15,448 bases of DNA from assembly GCA_964384675.1 (NCBI GenBank), contig CAYLNK010000142.1:1-15448 (forward strand), given 5' to 3'. Each line of letters opens with the position of its first letter. Within the stretch, counting starts at the first letter, position 1. The notes beneath the pieces were generated by a model. The model had not been told where the DNA came from. It ran no database searches and saw nothing but the letters and a program-made list of their open reading frames with translations. This stretch comes from CAYLNK01 sp964384675. GTDB lineage: Bacteria; Acidobacteriota; Thermoanaerobaculia; UBA5066. The translations under genes and the position numbers were made by a program. Positions 13,484-15,448 of this stretch are shown here, in pieces.

Positions 13484-15448
13484 AGACGCGCCACAGGAGC
13501 AGCACGAGGGCGACGGCGACGTAGACGAGGTAGAGCTGCATCCGGCCCCGCTGGAGGACCCGCGAGGCCGCGACGAGACGGGCGCTCCCGTGCATCACGG
13601 GGAGGATGAGGCGGTCGAGCACGGTGTCGGGGACGTGGCTGCCGAAGCGGGCCTCGCGGGGGAACGGCCGGTCGAGCCCGGGGAGCGTGGTCTCGGGATG
13701 GAGGGCCCAACGGAAGTGGCCGACGCTCCACGCCGCGAACGACGACGCCGTGTACTGCATGCGCGGTGTCGGAGCCGCGTAGCCGCAGTCCCAGGTGGGG
13801 ATGCCGCGCACGACGCCGAGCCCGTGCAGCCGCCAGGCGAGCACGCCCGCGGCCAGCGTCACCGCGGCCGCGACGGCGATCTGGACCAAGCCGAGGACGG
13901 CGAGGGGCGCGACGGCGGCGAGGCTCCCGTCGACGCGGCCGGCCGGGGCCCCCCCGCCCACGGTGAAGACGTCGCGCACCGCGCCGTCGACGAGCGGAGC
14001 GGCCGCGGTGGGCACCAGCCCGATCACGGCGCAGAGAGCCGCGAGGATCAGCATGGGGGCGACCATCCCGGCGGCCTCGTGGGCCCGCTCCGGCGCCGCC
14101 TTCCGGGGGACGCCGAGGAAGACCGCCCCGAACGCCTTCACGAAGCACGCCAGCGCGAGCCCGCCGATCAGCGCCAGGGCGGCCGCGGCCCCGGCGGCAC
14201 CGGTCGCGAGCGGGCCACGCTCCGAGGCGGGCCCGAGGAGCCCGAGGTAGAGGAGCCACTCGCTCACGAAGCCGTTCAGCGGGGGCAGGCCGCAGATCGC
14301 CACCGAGCCGACGAGGAAGGTCCCCGCCGTGCGGGGCAGGTGCCGGAGGAGCCCGCCCATCCGGTCCATCTCGCGGGTCCCCGTCGCGTGGATCACCGAG
14401 CCCGCCCCCAGGAAGAGGAGCGCCTTGAAGAGCGCGTGATTGACCACGTGGAGGAGTCCGCCGCCGAGCCCGAGGACCGCCCAGGCGGGCCGGTGGAGCG
14501 CGACACCCGCGAACCCGAGACCCACGCCGAGCACGATGATCCCGATGTTCTCGATGCTGTGGTACGCGAGCAGCCGCTTGAGGTCGTGCTGGCCGAGCGC
14601 GAACGCCACGCCGAGGACTCCCGAGACGGCCCCGAACGCCATCAGGATGCCGCCCCAGCGGAGGGGGGGATCGGGGAAGAGCGAGAGCACACGCACGAGG
14701 CCGTAGACGCCCGTCTTGATCAGGACGCCCGACATCAGGGCCGACACGTGGCTCGGGGCCGCCGCGTGAGCGCTCGGCAGCCAGATGTGGAACGGCAGGA
14801 GGCCGGCCTTCAGGCCGAAGCCGAACACCGCGAGCCAGAAGACCGCCGTCCCGGCCGGGCCCGCGGCGAGGCCGGCGGGGAGGGACGCGAGCTCGAACGA
14901 GCCGCCCGAGAGCCGCGCCAGCAGGGCGAAGAGCGCGAAGAGGGCGAGCACCGACGTGTGGGTGGCCGCGATGTAGAGCCAGGCGGCCGCACGCGCGTCG
15001 CGCCGGTGCCCTTCGGTGAGGACGAGGAAGAACGAGGCGAGCGCCATCAGCTCCCAGACGAAGAGGAAGAGGATCGCGTTCGTCGCGACGAGCACCACCG
15101 CGATCGCCCCCGTCGCCACACCGTAGAAGAAGCGCATCCGGGGCGCAGTCCGCGGACGTAGCGCGGGCGGCCAGTAGGCGCGCGCGTAGACGGCCCCCAG
15201 CGAGGAGACGACGAAGAGCGGTACGAGGAAGAGGGCGGACAGCCCGTCGACGGCGACGTGGAACGCGCCGCCCGGGAGCGCCCAGGCGAGCCGCAGCGGA
15301 GCCCCGCCCCGTCCGGCCACCGAGAGCCCGACGCCGGCGAGGCCGACGAGCGACGCGGCGATGCTCAGTGCCGCCGCGCGGGTGTCCGCGCGGGCGCTGC
15401 CTCGTCGCGACAGGAGCGGCGGCGCGCCGCTCAGGGCGGGCAGGAGCG
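13482..15448 (-). CDS. ehrA: HyfB/NuoL-like proton-channel subunit of the Ehr complex, 5'-partial
   Basis: The frame is open to the right edge (655 codons seen) and stops at TAG 13484-13482. A GTG at 15320 could serve as a start, but the upstream frame (LLPALSGAPPLL, then a hydrophobic helix) looks like the normal HyfB N-terminus, so the true start probably lies a few codons outside. It is an antiporter-like subunit with about fifteen hydrophobic segments. Counting from the GTG codon, half-channel residues are Glu90 in FVWELMAL (about 15053), Lys171 in LKAGLLPFHIWLPSAH (about 14810), Lys248 and His254 in HDLKRLLAYHSIENIG, and His291, His295 and Lys299 in HVVNHALFKALLF. The C-terminal part carries GIPTWDCGYAAPTPRMQY, typical of HyfB and not of NuoL. 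It is the first gene seen of the cluster; the promoter is outside the window. Confidence 0.92.
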   Translation of the reverse strand, partial: LLPALSGAPPLLSRRGSARADTRAAALSIAASLVGLAGVGLSVAGRGGAPLRLAWALPGGAFHVAVDGLSALFLVPLFVVSSLGAVYARAYWPPALRPRTAPRMRFFYGVATGAIAVVLVATNAILFLFVWELMALASFFLVLTEGHRRDARAAAWLYIAATHTSVLALFALFALLARLSGGSFELASLPAGLAAGPAGTAVFWLAVFGFGLKAGLLPFHIWLPSAHAAAPSHVSALMSGVLIKTGVYGLVRVLSLFPDPPLRWGGILMAFGAVSGVLGVAFALGQHDLKRLLAYHSIENIGIIVLGVGLGFAGVALHRPAWAVLGLGGGLLHVVNHALFKALLFLGAGSVIHATGTREMDRMGGLLRHLPRTAGTFLVGSVAICGLPPLNGFVSEWLLYLGLLGPASERGPLATGAAGAAAALALIGGLALACFVKAFGAVFLGVPRKAAPERAHEAAGMVAPMLILAALCAVIGLVPTAAAPLVDGAVRDVFTVGGGAPAGRVDGSLAAVAPLAVLGLVQIAVAAAVTLAAGVLAWRLHGLGVVRGIPTWDCGYAAPTPRMQYTASSFAAWSVGHFRWALHPETTLPGLDRPFPREARFGSHVPDTVLDRLILPVMHGSARLVAASRVLQRGRMQLYLVYVAVALVLLLWRV

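Noticed and set aside
13482..15320. GTG at 15320 as the true start of the HyfB-like gene
   Set aside because: The frame stays open to the window edge and encodes a plausible first helix of HyfB upstream of it, so the gene is treated as 5'-partial.

Overview
This is a strongly GC-rich bacterial chromosomal segment made almost entirely of membrane bioenergetics genes. Two minus-strand gene clusters are separated by one small plus-strand gene. I see no mobile elements, CRISPR, tRNA or rRNA. Codon use is uniformly G/C at third positions and there is no sign of recent transfer. The gene content (an Ehr-type complex, a b6-type bc complex with a multihaem cytochrome c, and GTG starts) would fit an Acidobacteriota-like or similar GC-rich lineage, but the window alone cannot fix the phylum.

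Cluster 1 (right, 15448 down to 8140, minus strand) is a complete set of complex-I-like genes in the order HyfB-HyfC-HyfE-HyfF-HyfG-HyfI. It holds two antiporter-like proton-channel subunits, a NuoH-like subunit, a NuoK-like subunit, a fused NuoC/NuoD-like large subunit, and a NuoB-like small subunit carrying an N-terminal two-cluster ferredoxin domain. The large subunit lacks both CxxC motifs that hold the NiFe centre, so this is best read as an energy-converting-hydrogenase-related (Ehr) complex, not a hydrogenase. Genes overlap or lie 1-13 bases apart, and several Shine-Dalgarno sequences overlap the preceding stop codon.

Cluster 2 (left, 7414 down to the left edge, minus strand) runs: ferredoxin with four [4Fe-4S] motifs, membrane-anchored HEAT-repeat protein, Rieske protein, cytochrome b (b6-type, with a cysteine where cytochrome b6 binds haem c_i/c_n), an enlarged subunit-IV-like cytochrome b C-terminal protein whose PEWY motif reads APWY, and a very large membrane-anchored cytochrome c with at least eight CxxCH motifs. 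That last gene runs off the left edge. No cytochrome c1 or f gene is present, so the multihaem protein probably replaces it.

Between the clusters lies 7546-8118 (+), a short membrane-anchored or secreted protein of unknown function. It converges on cluster 1 with a 21-base gap and diverges from cluster 2 across a short region containing two perfect palindromes.

Taken together the window looks like a quinone-based electron-transfer module. A proton-translocating Ehr complex of unknown redox partner is encoded beside a quinol:cytochrome c oxidoreductase that has its own multi-cluster ferredoxin and a multihaem wire. The most interesting open questions are what the nickel-free Ehr large subunit does and whether the four-cluster ferredoxin links the two complexes.
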